Below, piece by piece: positions 36,991 to 45,340 of a stretch of DNA of 64,000 bases (its first letter is position 1; each line of letters opens with the position of its first letter). Source of the stretch: Senegalimassilia faecalis (lineage in GTDB: Bacteria; Actinomycetota; Coriobacteriia; Coriobacteriales; Eggerthellaceae). Under the pieces are notes generated by a model. The model was not told the DNA's origin, did not search any database, and saw only the letters and a program-made list of their open reading frames with translations. The DNA is taken from positions 1,488,001 through 1,552,000 of the forward strand of contig NZ_SDPW01000001.1 in the NCBI RefSeq assembly GCF_004135645.1. Reading direction: 5' to 3'. Both the position numbers and the translations under genes were made by a program.

Positions 36991-38448
36991 GTGAGAAACG
37001 AATACGAGCTGCTGACCGACTTGTATCAGCTGACCATGGCGCAGGGTTATTGGGAAACGGGGCAGGGTGCCACGCAGGCGTGCTTCCACGCGTACTTCCG
37101 TGATTATCCGTTTCGCGGCGGGTATGCCGTGGCCTGCGGTTTCGACCAGCTGGCCGAGCTTATCGACGATTTCGCATTCACGCAAGACGACGCGGACTAC
37201 CTGGCAAGCCTTGACGCGCCCGGCGGTGGCAAGCTGTTCCGGCCGGAGTTTTTGGAGTACCTGCGCACGTTTCGGCTGCGCGTGGACATCGATGCTCCTG
37301 CCGAGGGCACCATCGTGTTCCCGCACGAGCCGCTTGTGCGCGTCATGGGCCCTATCATGGATTGCCAGCTTATCGAAACGGCGCTGCTGAACTGCGTGAA
37401 TTTCGAAACGCTTATCGCCACGAAAGCCGCGCGCGTGTGCTTGGCGGCCCATGGGGCGCCCGTGGCCGAGTTCGGCCTACGCCGCGCTCAGGGCGCCGGT
37501 GGCGGCATGTGGGCAAGCCGCGCCGCCGTGGTGGGCGGCTGTGCGTCCACGTCCAACGTGCTGGCGGGCAAGCGCTACGGGCTGCCGGTGTCGGGCACGC
37601 ACGCGCATTCGTGGGTGATGTCGTTTCCCGACGAGCTGTCGGCGTTCCGCGCCTACGCGCAGGAATTCCCGCACAACTGCGTGCTGCTGGTGGACACGTA
37701 CAACGTGGAGCAGGGCATCGAAAACGCCATCACCGTGGGCCTTGAAATGCGCCAGCGCGGGCAGCGTTTGGCCGGCATCCGCATCGACTCGGGCGACTTG
37801 GCGTGGCTGGCGAAGATGGCGCGGCGCATGCTCGATGCGGCGGGACTTACCGATTGCGGCATCGTGCTGTCCAACGACCTGGACGAATACACCATCCAGT
37901 CCATTTTGGACGAAGGCGCGCCTGTGACCAGCTGGGGCGTGGGCACAAAGCTTGCGTGCGCGTTCGACCAGCCTACGCTTGGCGGCGTGTACAAGCTGTC
38001 GGCCACACGCGCTCCGGGGCAAACCGAGTGGACCGACCGGCTGAAAATCAGCGAATCGGCGGCGAAGCTGACCGTGCCGGGCGTGCTTGACGTGCGGCGC
38101 TACTACCACGATGACGGTCACATTGCCGGCGACATGGTGTTCGACATGAACGCGGGCGTGGGAGAGCGCGAGGTCATCGTCGACCCGCTTGACAGCCTGC
38201 GGCAGAAAAACCTGTCAGGCAAGCGGTTCGAAACGCTGCTGTCCCCGCTGGTGCGCAATGGCGAAGTGGTGCTTGACCAGGCGCATCGTAGCGCCATGGA
38301 AGCGCAGCGGCGCTGCCGAGAAGGTTTGGCCAGCCTGGACGAAAGCCAGAAGCGCATGCTGAACCCGCACACGTATCCGGTGGGATTGGAATATGGTCTT
38401 TGTGAGCGCCGCCGTGCGCTTGTTGGCAAGCTGCGCGGCATCGCGTAG
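36991..38448 (+). CDS. pncB: Nicotinate phosphoribosyltransferase
   Basis: Joins nicotinate and PRPP to form nicotinate mononucleotide in NAD salvage. The 485-residue protein opens YELLTDLYQLTMAQGYWETG. EFGLRRAQGAGGGMWASRAA and SGTHAHSWVMSF (carrying the histidine that is phosphorylated) are diagnostic, as are GIRIDSGDL and GVGTKL. The GTG start follows AAGGAGGCGTGCAACAAC. A GCGCCCCG/CGGGGCGC hairpin at 36944-36965 separates it from ricT but has no T-run, so co-transcription is possible. Confidence 0.95.
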   Translation: MRNEYELLTDLYQLTMAQGYWETGQGATQACFHAYFRDYPFRGGYAVACGFDQLAELIDDFAFTQDDADYLASLDAPGGGKLFRPEFLEYLRTFRLRVDIDAPAEGTIVFPHEPLVRVMGPIMDCQLIETALLNCVNFETLIATKAARVCLAAHGAPVAEFGLRRAQGAGGGMWASRAAVVGGCASTSNVLAGKRYGLPVSGTHAHSWVMSFPDELSAFRAYAQEFPHNCVLLVDTYNVEQGIENAITVGLEMRQRGQRLAGIRIDSGDLAWLAKMARRMLDAAGLTDCGIVLSNDLDEYTIQSILDEGAPVTSWGVGTKLACAFDQPTLGGVYKLSATRAPGQTEWTDRLKISESAAKLTVPGVLDVRRYYHDDGHIAGDMVFDMNAGVGEREVIVDPLDSLRQKNLSGKRFETLLSPLVRNGEVVLDQAHRSAMEAQRRCREGLASLDESQKRMLNPHTYPVGLEYGLCERRRALVGKLRGIA

Positions 38449-38500
38449 TGTTGAGGTCAAGGTTGGTAGGGGCGCAACGCGCTCATCGATAGGGGAGCAC

Positions 38501-39403
38501 ATGATTAGAATCATCACCGATTCCGTTTCGTCGATCACGCAGGAGATGGCCCGCGAGCTTGATATCCAGGTTGTCACGCTGTACGTGAACCGGGACGGGG
38601 TCGAATACGAGGACGCCGCCATGGACTTAGACGCGTTCTACGCCGACATCTACGACATGCTCGACAACATTCCCACGTCCAGCCAGCCTTCCCAAAAGCT
38701 GCTTGAAGACGTGTTCGAGGACGCGGCGCGCGCTGGCGACGAGGTGTGCGGCATCTTCATTTCCACGGGCCTTTCGGGTGCCTACGACGGCGCGCTGCGA
38801 GCCATCCGCGCCGTTGCCGCGCGCAACATCGACTTCAAGTGGGAGCTTGTCGATTCCACGTCGTGCGGCTTCGACGAAGCGCTGCCCGTGCTTGAGGCCG
38901 TGGCGGCGCGCGATGCGGGCGAGGATCTGCGCGGCGTTGCGCAGGCGGCCGTTGACGCCATCGGGCGCACGCGCTTTCTCTTCACGCCCGAAACGCTCAC
39001 GTTTTTGCAGAAGGGCGGGCGCATCGGCGGCGCGGCGGCGCTTCTGGGCAACCTTATCCAGCTTGCCCCGGTGCTTACCGTGTGCGACGGCACGCCCGTG
39101 ACGTTCGCGAAGGTGCGCACGCGCAAAAAGGCGCTCGACAAGATCGTAGCGGCGCTGAAGGCCGACATCGAAGAGCACGGCCTGCGTGACATCGTGGTGC
39201 ACTACATCGGCGACAAAACGCCGGCGGTGAAATGGGCGCACGAGGTTATCGAGCCCATGCTCGGCCGCAGCGTGAAGGTGCTGCCCGTAAGCCCGGTGGT
39301 GGGCCTGCACGTTGGCCCGGCAATCGGCATCGCCTACGAGTGCGCCCGCGCTATTTCGGGAAAGTTGACGAAACCCGCTGCAGGCTTGGTCTGCGCTTCG
39401 TAA
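38501..39403 (+). CDS. DegV family fatty-acid-binding protein (first copy)
   Basis: A 300-residue DegV protein. It opens IRIITDSVSSITQEMARELDI, and FISTGLSGAYDGAL and FLQKGGRIGGAAALLGNLIQLAPVLTV are the two lipid-binding signatures. GLHVGPAIGIAYE closes it. DegV/FakB proteins hold a fatty acid for phosphorylation by FakA. No fakA lies nearby. The ATG at 38501 follows AGGGGAGCAC. A second, diverged DegV gene follows, separated by a hairpin. Confidence 0.9.
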   Translation: MIRIITDSVSSITQEMARELDIQVVTLYVNRDGVEYEDAAMDLDAFYADIYDMLDNIPTSSQPSQKLLEDVFEDAARAGDEVCGIFISTGLSGAYDGALRAIRAVAARNIDFKWELVDSTSCGFDEALPVLEAVAARDAGEDLRGVAQAAVDAIGRTRFLFTPETLTFLQKGGRIGGAAALLGNLIQLAPVLTVCDGTPVTFAKVRTRKKALDKIVAALKADIEEHGLRDIVVHYIGDKTPAVKWAHEVIEPMLGRSVKVLPVSPVVGLHVGPAIGIAYECARAISGKLTKPAAGLVCAS

Positions 39404-39421
39404 AATCCTAGGTGAAAAAGC

Positions 39422-39448
39422 AAAGCCCGCACCGCGCGGGCTTTTCGG
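39422..39448 (+). terminator. Hairpin terminator between the two degV genes
   Basis: A 9-bp stem AAAGCCCGC/GCGGGCTTT (39422-39430 with 39436-39444) ends in TTTT. It lies only 14 bp before the second degV start and so overlaps its leader. Confidence 0.75.
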
Positions 39449-39461
39449 CGAAAGGAGATGC

Positions 39462-40397
39462 ATGGACGCGCGTCCGAAATGCAATCTGATTATCGATTCG
39501 TGCTGCGACCTGCCGTATGAAGTGGTCGACCGCGAAGGCGTTTGGCTGTTGGAGTTCCCCTACATCGACGAGAAGGGCGACCACTGCGACGACTTCTACC
39601 GTTCCATCACGCCGCACGAGTTCTACGAAGGCATGCGCGCGGGTTCGCAGCCCTCCACGGCGCAGGTGCCCATCACGAAGTTCCAAGAGGTGTTCGGCCA
39701 AGCTATCGAATCCGGCGTGCCCACGGTGTACCTCAGCTTCACCAGCGGCCTTTCGGGCAGCTACAACACGGCGCTTATCGTGCGCGACCAGCTTCTGGCC
39801 GAACATCCCGACGCCGAGCTGCACGTGGTGGACACCTGCCTGGCTTCCGTTGCAGAGGCGCTGCTGGTGTACGAGGCGCTCAAGCAGCGCGATAATGGCA
39901 TGACGGCGCGCGAGCTGGCCGCATGGGCCGAAGAGGCGCGTTATTTCGTGGACGCCGAGTTCATGGTGGACGACCTGGAGTCGCTGCACCGCGGCGGGCG
40001 CATCCCGAATTCCGTGGCGTACGCGGGTGCGAAGCTTGACGTGAAGCCGCTGCTCAACATCAGCATCGACGGCAAGCTGGCGCTGACGGGCGTGGCGCGC
40101 GGCCGCAAGAAGGGCATCAAGCAGCTTGCGGAGTACTGCGAGAAGCGCATGGCCGACCATGCGCCGGGCCGCTGCGTGGTCATCGGCAACGCCGACTGCC
40201 CGAAAGACGCGGCGCGCTTAAAGGAGCTGTTGGCGAAAACCGACGACAACCTGCTGTTTTTGGAAAGCAGCATCGGGCCGGTTATCGGAAGCCACGTCGG
40301 TCCGGGCATGCTGGCCGTCGTGTTTTGGGGAGGGGACAAGCGCGAGGACCTTTCGGTAGCCGACCGCATTGCCCGCAAAATCAAGAAAGAGGGTTAA
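39462..40397 (+). CDS. DegV family fatty-acid-binding protein (second copy)
   Basis: A 311-residue paralogue. It opens CNLIIDSCCDLPYEVVDREGV; YLSFTSGLSGSYNTALIV and SLHRGGRIPNSVAYAGAKLDVKPLLNI match the DegV signatures, and GSHVGPGMLAVVFWG closes it. The two copies share fold motifs but clearly differ in sequence, so they probably bind different acyl chains, as FakB1 and FakB2 do. The ATG follows AAAGGAGATGC. The next gene starts four bases downstream. Confidence 0.9.
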   Translation: MDARPKCNLIIDSCCDLPYEVVDREGVWLLEFPYIDEKGDHCDDFYRSITPHEFYEGMRAGSQPSTAQVPITKFQEVFGQAIESGVPTVYLSFTSGLSGSYNTALIVRDQLLAEHPDAELHVVDTCLASVAEALLVYEALKQRDNGMTARELAAWAEEARYFVDAEFMVDDLESLHRGGRIPNSVAYAGAKLDVKPLLNISIDGKLALTGVARGRKKGIKQLAEYCEKRMADHAPGRCVVIGNADCPKDAARLKELLAKTDDNLLFLESSIGPVIGSHVGPGMLAVVFWGGDKREDLSVADRIARKIKKEG

Positions 40398-40401
40398 AGC
40401 C

Positions 40402-41379
40402 ATGACGAAGGCTTTTGTTTACGCAGGTCATCACACGGTAGGCAACATGGTGTCCGACCGTTTGTGCGCTGCTGGCTGGCATCGCGTGACCGATGCGGGC
40501 GCCGCCGACGCCGTTATCACGTACTTCACGGTGCAAACGGCGCTTGAGGACGCGTATTTCGGCGACAACGGCATCGTGCAGGGCGCGCGCAAAGGCACGC
40601 TTATCGTGGACCTGTCGTGCACCACACCCACGTTCGCGCGCGAGCTGAACGCCATGGCGTGCGTTGACGACCTGGTGGCCGTGGAAGCGCCGCTGGTGGT
40701 GCAGGACGTGTCCGTGCCCGACGCGTTCGCCGCGCGTGAGAACCTGGCGTGCTTCGTGGGCGGCGAAGAGGACTGCATCGAGCGTGCGCGCGAGGTGCTT
40801 GACCTGCTGGTGGGGTCGGTCACCGACGCGGGCGGCCCGGGCTCGGCCCAGCTGGCGCGCGCGGCGTACAGCCTGCAGGCGGTTTCGCACCTTATCGCGG
40901 CCATCGAGGCCGATGCGCTGTACCACGCGGTGCGCACGTCTTCGGACATGGGCGAGATTGCGGGCGCGCGCGCCGGCGCGCTGACGCCTGCCGGTGACGA
41001 GCTTCTGGCGGCGGTGAACGACGGCCGCTTCGACGGCACGTACACGGTCGAGATGTTCATGGCCGAGATCACGGCAGCGTTGACCACGGCAGACGATGCC
41101 GATCTGATCCTGCCGCAGGCCGAAGCGGCCCAGCGCCTGCTGGAGCTTTTGGCCATCATCGGCGGCTCGGACAAAGCGCCGGCAGCGCTTTCGCTGGTGT
41201 ATCGCGAAGAGGAGGCGTGCGCGAACGAGGGGCTTGACTGGTCCCGCGCCGAGCAGGCCTATGGCGACCACCATCACGACCACGATGACGATGACGACGC
41301 CGATTACGGCGACGATTTCGGCGATGCCGGCTTCATCGACGACGACGGCATGACGGGGGCATACCCGGGTTTTAACTAA
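40402..41379 (+). CDS. 6-phosphogluconate dehydrogenase-like (beta-hydroxyacid dehydrogenase family), degenerate
   Basis: A 325-residue protein with the layout of 3-hydroxyisobutyrate dehydrogenase-like enzymes: IVDLSCTTPTFARELN, APLVVQDVSVPDA, CFVGGEEDCIERAREVLDLL and GGPGSAQLARAAYSLQAVSHLIAAIEADAL. The usual GxGxxG nucleotide loop at the N-terminus is replaced by YAGHHTVGN, so NAD binding may be altered. The last 40 residues form an acidic His/Asp-rich tail with HHHDHDDDDD, a possible metal-binding sequence. It sits four bases after the second degV gene. No substrate can be assigned. Confidence 0.65.
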   Translation: MTKAFVYAGHHTVGNMVSDRLCAAGWHRVTDAGAADAVITYFTVQTALEDAYFGDNGIVQGARKGTLIVDLSCTTPTFARELNAMACVDDLVAVEAPLVVQDVSVPDAFAARENLACFVGGEEDCIERAREVLDLLVGSVTDAGGPGSAQLARAAYSLQAVSHLIAAIEADALYHAVRTSSDMGEIAGARAGALTPAGDELLAAVNDGRFDGTYTVEMFMAEITAALTTADDADLILPQAEAAQRLLELLAIIGGSDKAPAALSLVYREEEACANEGLDWSRAEQAYGDHHHDHDDDDDADYGDDFGDAGFIDDDGMTGAYPGFN

Positions 41380-41481
41380 GCGTCGCGCGCCGACAAGGCG
41401 CGGTTCGGCGGTGCTGCGGGGACTCGCAGCGTATTGCAGGGGCAGGTTGGCCTTGCGTGCGCTTCGGGTCCTTCGCTATTT

Positions 41482-42465
41482 ATGAGGATTGCGAAGGGGC
41501 TGGAGCTGGTGGATTTCAATCGCGAATTGGCTGCTTGTGCGTTGTGCCCGCGTGCGTGCGGGGCTAACCGAGCGGCGGGGCAGCGCGGCGTGTGCGGTGC
41601 CGACGGGGGCTTGATGGTTGCGCGCGCGGCGCTGCATATGTGGGAGGAGCCGCCCATTAGCGGGCAGCGCGGCAGCGGCACCATTTTCTTCTCGCATTGC
41701 CCGCTGCGTTGCGTCTATTGCCAGAACCAGGTTATCGCTGCAGGTCAGGCGGGTGTCGAGGTGTCGGTTGAGCGGGTGGCCGACATGTGTTTGAACCTGC
41801 AGGGGCAAGGCGCGCTCAACATCAACTTCGTGACGCCTACGCATTACGCACCGCAGGCACGTGCGGCGGTTGCGTTGGCGCGGCAGCGGGGACTTGCACT
41901 GCCCGTTGTGTGGAACACGTCGGGATATGAGACGGCGCAGGCGGTGCGAGACAACGTGGGCACGGTTGATGTGTACCTGACCGATTTGAAGTACATGTCG
42001 TCTGACCTGGCAAAACGGTATTCTTCGGCTCCGGATTATCCCGAGGTTGCCTTGGCGGCGCTTGATGAAATGGTGCGGTGTGCGGGTTTGCCCGAAGGCG
42101 ACGAGGTTGACGGTGCGCCGCGATTGACGCGTGGCGTGGTGGTGCGGCATCTGATGCTGCCGGGTGCGCTTGAGGATTCGAAACGCGTGGTGCGCACGAT
42201 GTGGGAACGCTACGGCACAAGCGTGCTGCTGTCGTTGATGAACCAGTACACGCCGGTGCTTGCCGATGCGGCGGCTACGGGTGATGTGTGGGCGCAAGGG
42301 CAGCTGAAACGATGCCCTGAACTGGCGAAACGGGTTCCCGATAGTGAATATGAGGAGTTGCTCGACTACGCAGATTCGCTGGGCATCGAAGACTATTTCT
42401 GGCAGCAGGGCGGTGCGGCGAAAGAAAGCTTCATCCCGGCGTTCGATTTGACGGGCGTGCAGTAA
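41482..42465 (+). CDS. Radical SAM protein, PflX-like
   Basis: A 327-residue radical SAM enzyme. An N-terminal cysteine motif ELAACALCPRACGANRAAGQRGVCG matches the COG1313 (PflX) group. The radical SAM CxxxCxxC is CPLRCVYC within FFSHCPLRCVYCQNQ. It resembles pyruvate formate-lyase activases but has the extra N-terminal cysteines. The target is unknown and no glycyl-radical enzyme is adjacent. The frame opens at a TTG at 41434; the ATG at 41482, just before the conserved part, is preferred although its ribosome-binding site is weak. Confidence 0.8.
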   Translation: MRIAKGLELVDFNRELAACALCPRACGANRAAGQRGVCGADGGLMVARAALHMWEEPPISGQRGSGTIFFSHCPLRCVYCQNQVIAAGQAGVEVSVERVADMCLNLQGQGALNINFVTPTHYAPQARAAVALARQRGLALPVVWNTSGYETAQAVRDNVGTVDVYLTDLKYMSSDLAKRYSSAPDYPEVALAALDEMVRCAGLPEGDEVDGAPRLTRGVVVRHLMLPGALEDSKRVVRTMWERYGTSVLLSLMNQYTPVLADAAATGDVWAQGQLKRCPELAKRVPDSEYEELLDYADSLGIEDYFWQQGGAAKESFIPAFDLTGVQ

Positions 42466-42480
42466 GGGATGCCGAAGGTG

Positions 42481-42512
42481 CGGGGTCGCGCGGTTGCGCG
42501 GCCCCGTTTGCG
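42481..42512 (+). terminator. Terminator after the PflX-like gene
   Basis: An 11-bp stem CGGGGTCGCGC/GCGCGGCCCCG (one T-G pair) with a 4-base loop and a short T-containing tail. Confidence 0.75.
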
Positions 42513-42558
42513 TTTAAGATGGCTGGTTTGCGAGCCTCCAAAACTGAAACAAATGTTC

Positions 42559-42585
42559 TTGACAACGAACGGTTGTACGTATAAA
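42559..42585 (+). promoter_or_regulatory. Promoter with an embedded LexA-like SOS box
   Basis: TTGACA at 42559-42564 and TATAAA at 42580-42585 are 15 bp apart. Between them lies CGAAC-GGTT-GTACG (42566-42579), which matches the Gram-positive/actinobacterial SOS box CGAAC-N4-GTTCG except for one base. LexA bound here would cover the promoter of the radical SAM/DNA metabolism pair. Confidence 0.6.
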
Positions 42586-42631
42586 GTGAAGCCTACATAA
42601 TTTCGTACAGATATTTGTTGAGGGGGGCGTC

Positions 42632-44176
42632 GTGGACGTATTGGAGAAGCTCACCATACTTGCCGATGCGGCAAAATACGACGTTGCCTGCACCTCATCG
42701 GGCGTATCGCGCGGTTCGAAGAAAGGCGAGCTGGGCAACGCCATGGGCGCTGGTTGCTGCCATAGTTTTACGCCCGACGGCCGTTGCATCACGTTGCTGA
42801 AAGTGCTCATGACCAACGTGTGCGTATACGATTGCGCGTACTGCGTGAACCGCTGCAGCAACGAGGTTCCACGTGCGGCGTTTACGCCTGAAGAATTGGC
42901 CGATCTGACCATCGGGTTTTACCGGCGCAATTATATTGAAGGGCTGTTCTTAAGCTCCGGAGTTATCCGCAACCCTGATTACACAACGGAATTGATGATT
43001 CGCACGCTGCGTCTGCTGCGTGAGGAGCACAAGTTCAGGGGCTATATCCATGCGAAAGCCGTTCCCGGAACCTCGCCCGAACTTGTGGACGAACTGGGCC
43101 ATTTGGCCGACCGCATGAGCGTGAATTTGGAGCTTCCCAGCCAAAAGAGCTTGCAGCTGCTGTGCCCGCAGAAGAACAAGCAGCGCATCATCCAGCCCAT
43201 GCGTCAAATTCGCGACAACATGGCGCAAGACCGTGAAACGCGCGGGTTGACGCGGCGCAAAACAACGTATCTGCCGTCTACCAGGCCGAAGGAACGGCGG
43301 CGCGCTTTCGTGCCTGCCGGGCAGTCGACGCAGATGATTATCGGTGCTACGCCGGAAACGGATTACCAAATCCTGAACCTGTCGCAGGCGCTCTATAAAA
43401 CGCTGGAACTGAAGCGCGTGTTTTTCAGCGCGTATTTGCCGGTCAGCGCCGATGCGCGCTTGCCGCAGAATGCGGGTGTGCAGCTGAATCGCGAACACCG
43501 GTTGTACCAGGCCGATTGGCTGCTGCGGTTTTACAAGTTCGATGTCTCGGAAATCATCAGCGCCGATGCACCGAACTTGGAAGAAGACGTTGATCCGAAA
43601 GCGGCTTGGGCGCTGAATCATTTGGATTCGTTTCCCGTGGAAGTCAACACGGCGTCGCTTGAGGTGTTGCTGCGCGTGCCGGGAATCGGCCCTCGCGGTG
43701 CGCGTTTGATCGTGAAAGCGCGTCGGACAACGTGCTTGCGAGAGCAGGAGCTGCGCAAACTAGGCATTGCGTTCAAGCGCGCCCGGTATTTCATCACGTG
43801 CAATGGGAAGTACCAGGGGCGCGGGGTTGAATTTAGCCCGGAAGCGCTGCGTGCGCAACTTGCAAGTCCTATCGATGGCGGGAAACATGGTGCGCGGTCG
43901 GGCAAAGTGCTTCCTGGGCAGCTCAGCTTGTTCGATGAGGGCGTTGGTAGGGCATCCATCGGCCGAGGCGACAACGGCGGCGTTGCGGCGCTGCCGAAGC
44001 AAAAGGCGCCTATGCAGGAAAATGGGGCGTGGTGGAATGGCGTATCGCGGAGTTCGCAGAGCCCAAGTGGCTTGGGCGGGAAACGCCTGGATGCTGACCA
44101 GTCGGTAGCCGCAGTGGCCGATGGCATCTTTGGCTGGCAGAACGCTTTGCAGGGCCGCGAAAAGGTGCCAGCATGA
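42632..44176 (+). CDS. Radical SAM/helix-hairpin-helix putative DNA modification/repair protein
   Basis: A 514-residue protein matching the rSAM_link_UDG family, found with uracil-DNA glycosylase-like proteins. The radical SAM motif is CVYDCAYC in LMTNVCVYDCAYCVNRC near residue 63. A helix-hairpin-helix DNA-binding element, LLRVPGIGPRGARLIVKAR, lies near residue 350. A Gly/Ser-rich tail of about 90 residues is unusual for the family. Start is GTG 42632 after a G-rich site. It overlaps the next gene by four bases, and the SOS-type promoter fits a DNA repair role. The reaction is not established. Confidence 0.85.
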   Translation: MDVLEKLTILADAAKYDVACTSSGVSRGSKKGELGNAMGAGCCHSFTPDGRCITLLKVLMTNVCVYDCAYCVNRCSNEVPRAAFTPEELADLTIGFYRRNYIEGLFLSSGVIRNPDYTTELMIRTLRLLREEHKFRGYIHAKAVPGTSPELVDELGHLADRMSVNLELPSQKSLQLLCPQKNKQRIIQPMRQIRDNMAQDRETRGLTRRKTTYLPSTRPKERRRAFVPAGQSTQMIIGATPETDYQILNLSQALYKTLELKRVFFSAYLPVSADARLPQNAGVQLNREHRLYQADWLLRFYKFDVSEIISADAPNLEEDVDPKAAWALNHLDSFPVEVNTASLEVLLRVPGIGPRGARLIVKARRTTCLREQELRKLGIAFKRARYFITCNGKYQGRGVEFSPEALRAQLASPIDGGKHGARSGKVLPGQLSLFDEGVGRASIGRGDNGGVAALPKQKAPMQENGAWWNGVSRSSQSPSGLGGKRLDADQSVAAVADGIFGWQNALQGREKVPA

Positions 44177-45183
44177 CGTATCAAGCCGACCGTGCAATGT
44201 TGGAAGCATCGCACGAGCCAAACGTAGTGGTTGAGCCGCTTGAAAACGTTGCCTATGTGTATGACGGAAGCACGGAAGGCCTGCTTACGGCGGTATTCCA
44301 AACGTACGCGTTTCATGAGCAGCCGCAGGATATATTCCGCGAAGGCGCGCTGCAGCCGCGGTTGGGGCAGAGCGTGCGCGTTGTCGCCACTGATGACGCC
44401 TTGGCGCACCGCGTGCAGGTTGGAGTGTGCAAGCGCGCGGGGCGCCAGGCGTGGGAAGCGGTGCTCCATGCGTCGCTGTCGGACGATTCGTCGGCGGGCA
44501 TGGCGGTTTGGCGCTTCATCAGATACGTGATGGCGCGCCCTGCAGCGCAGAACCGAAAGCTTGTGCAAGACTTGGCGCATCCTATTGCCGGCCCTATTGC
44601 GAAACTTAGTCGCTCGGTTATGAACGAACGGCACCTCATGCAGCAATTCATTCGGTTCGAGCACTTCGAGAACGACGTATGGTTCGCGCGCTGCAATCCA
44701 AAAGCGAATGTGGTGCCGCTTCTGATGGATTGGTTTGCCGGCAGGTTCAACACGCAGTGCTTCGTGCTTTACGACGAGGTGCATAACGTGGCAGGTATTT
44801 ACGATGGCGAGGGGTGGTATCTTGCGCAAATAGGAGACGTGCATCTTCCGCTGCATGCCCAGGATGAAGCAACCATGCAGGCTGCTTGGAAAGGCTTTTA
44901 TGATGCCGTAGCTATTCCGGCTCGGTATCACCCGGAGTTGCGCAGGCATTTCATGCCCAAGCGCTTTTGGAGAAACATCTTGGAAGTGCGGGATGAGCTG
45001 CCTGAAACCGAACAAGGCGAATTGCCGAAAGGGCAGGAATGCTCATCTATGGGTTGTTGCAACCAGTTATTTGGTGAGGGTGAATCGCTCGATAGCAAAG
45101 CATTGCTTGATTCCGCGGCATTACTTGGACGCTGCGAATCGCTTACCGATATCGTCGCAGATGCGAAAACGCTGCAGCGGTGA
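44173..45183 (+). CDS. Putative DNA metabolism protein, partner of the radical SAM protein
   Basis: A 336-residue protein of the DUF4130-type family regularly encoded after the radical SAM/HhH gene. Family blocks are VYDGSTEGLLTAVF, the YVMARPAAQNRKLVQDLAHP segment, FIRFEHFENDVWFARCNPKANVVPLLMDWFAGRF and FYDAVAIPARYHPELRRHFMPKRFW. In some genomes this domain is fused to a uracil-DNA glycosylase domain. Here that domain is absent, and about 65 residues of other sequence with a CC pair follow. The ATGA overlap with the upstream gene indicates coupled translation. Function is inferred only from the partnership. Confidence 0.82.
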   Translation: MTYQADRAMLEASHEPNVVVEPLENVAYVYDGSTEGLLTAVFQTYAFHEQPQDIFREGALQPRLGQSVRVVATDDALAHRVQVGVCKRAGRQAWEAVLHASLSDDSSAGMAVWRFIRYVMARPAAQNRKLVQDLAHPIAGPIAKLSRSVMNERHLMQQFIRFEHFENDVWFARCNPKANVVPLLMDWFAGRFNTQCFVLYDEVHNVAGIYDGEGWYLAQIGDVHLPLHAQDEATMQAAWKGFYDAVAIPARYHPELRRHFMPKRFWRNILEVRDELPETEQGELPKGQECSSMGCCNQLFGEGESLDSKALLDSAALLGRCESLTDIVADAKTLQR

Positions 45184-45340
45184 TTCCATAGTTGCCTGTC
45201 GTCGAGGCAGTCGCATCAACGACAGGCAACGGCCAACGGTCTAAGAATCGCATGACAAGATAAGCGAAATTAGAATCTGGTGCTAGCGGGCTTCGCTGTG
45301 AGGTGCCTACAAGGCGCGCAGGACGCGATGAGGGGAAGCT

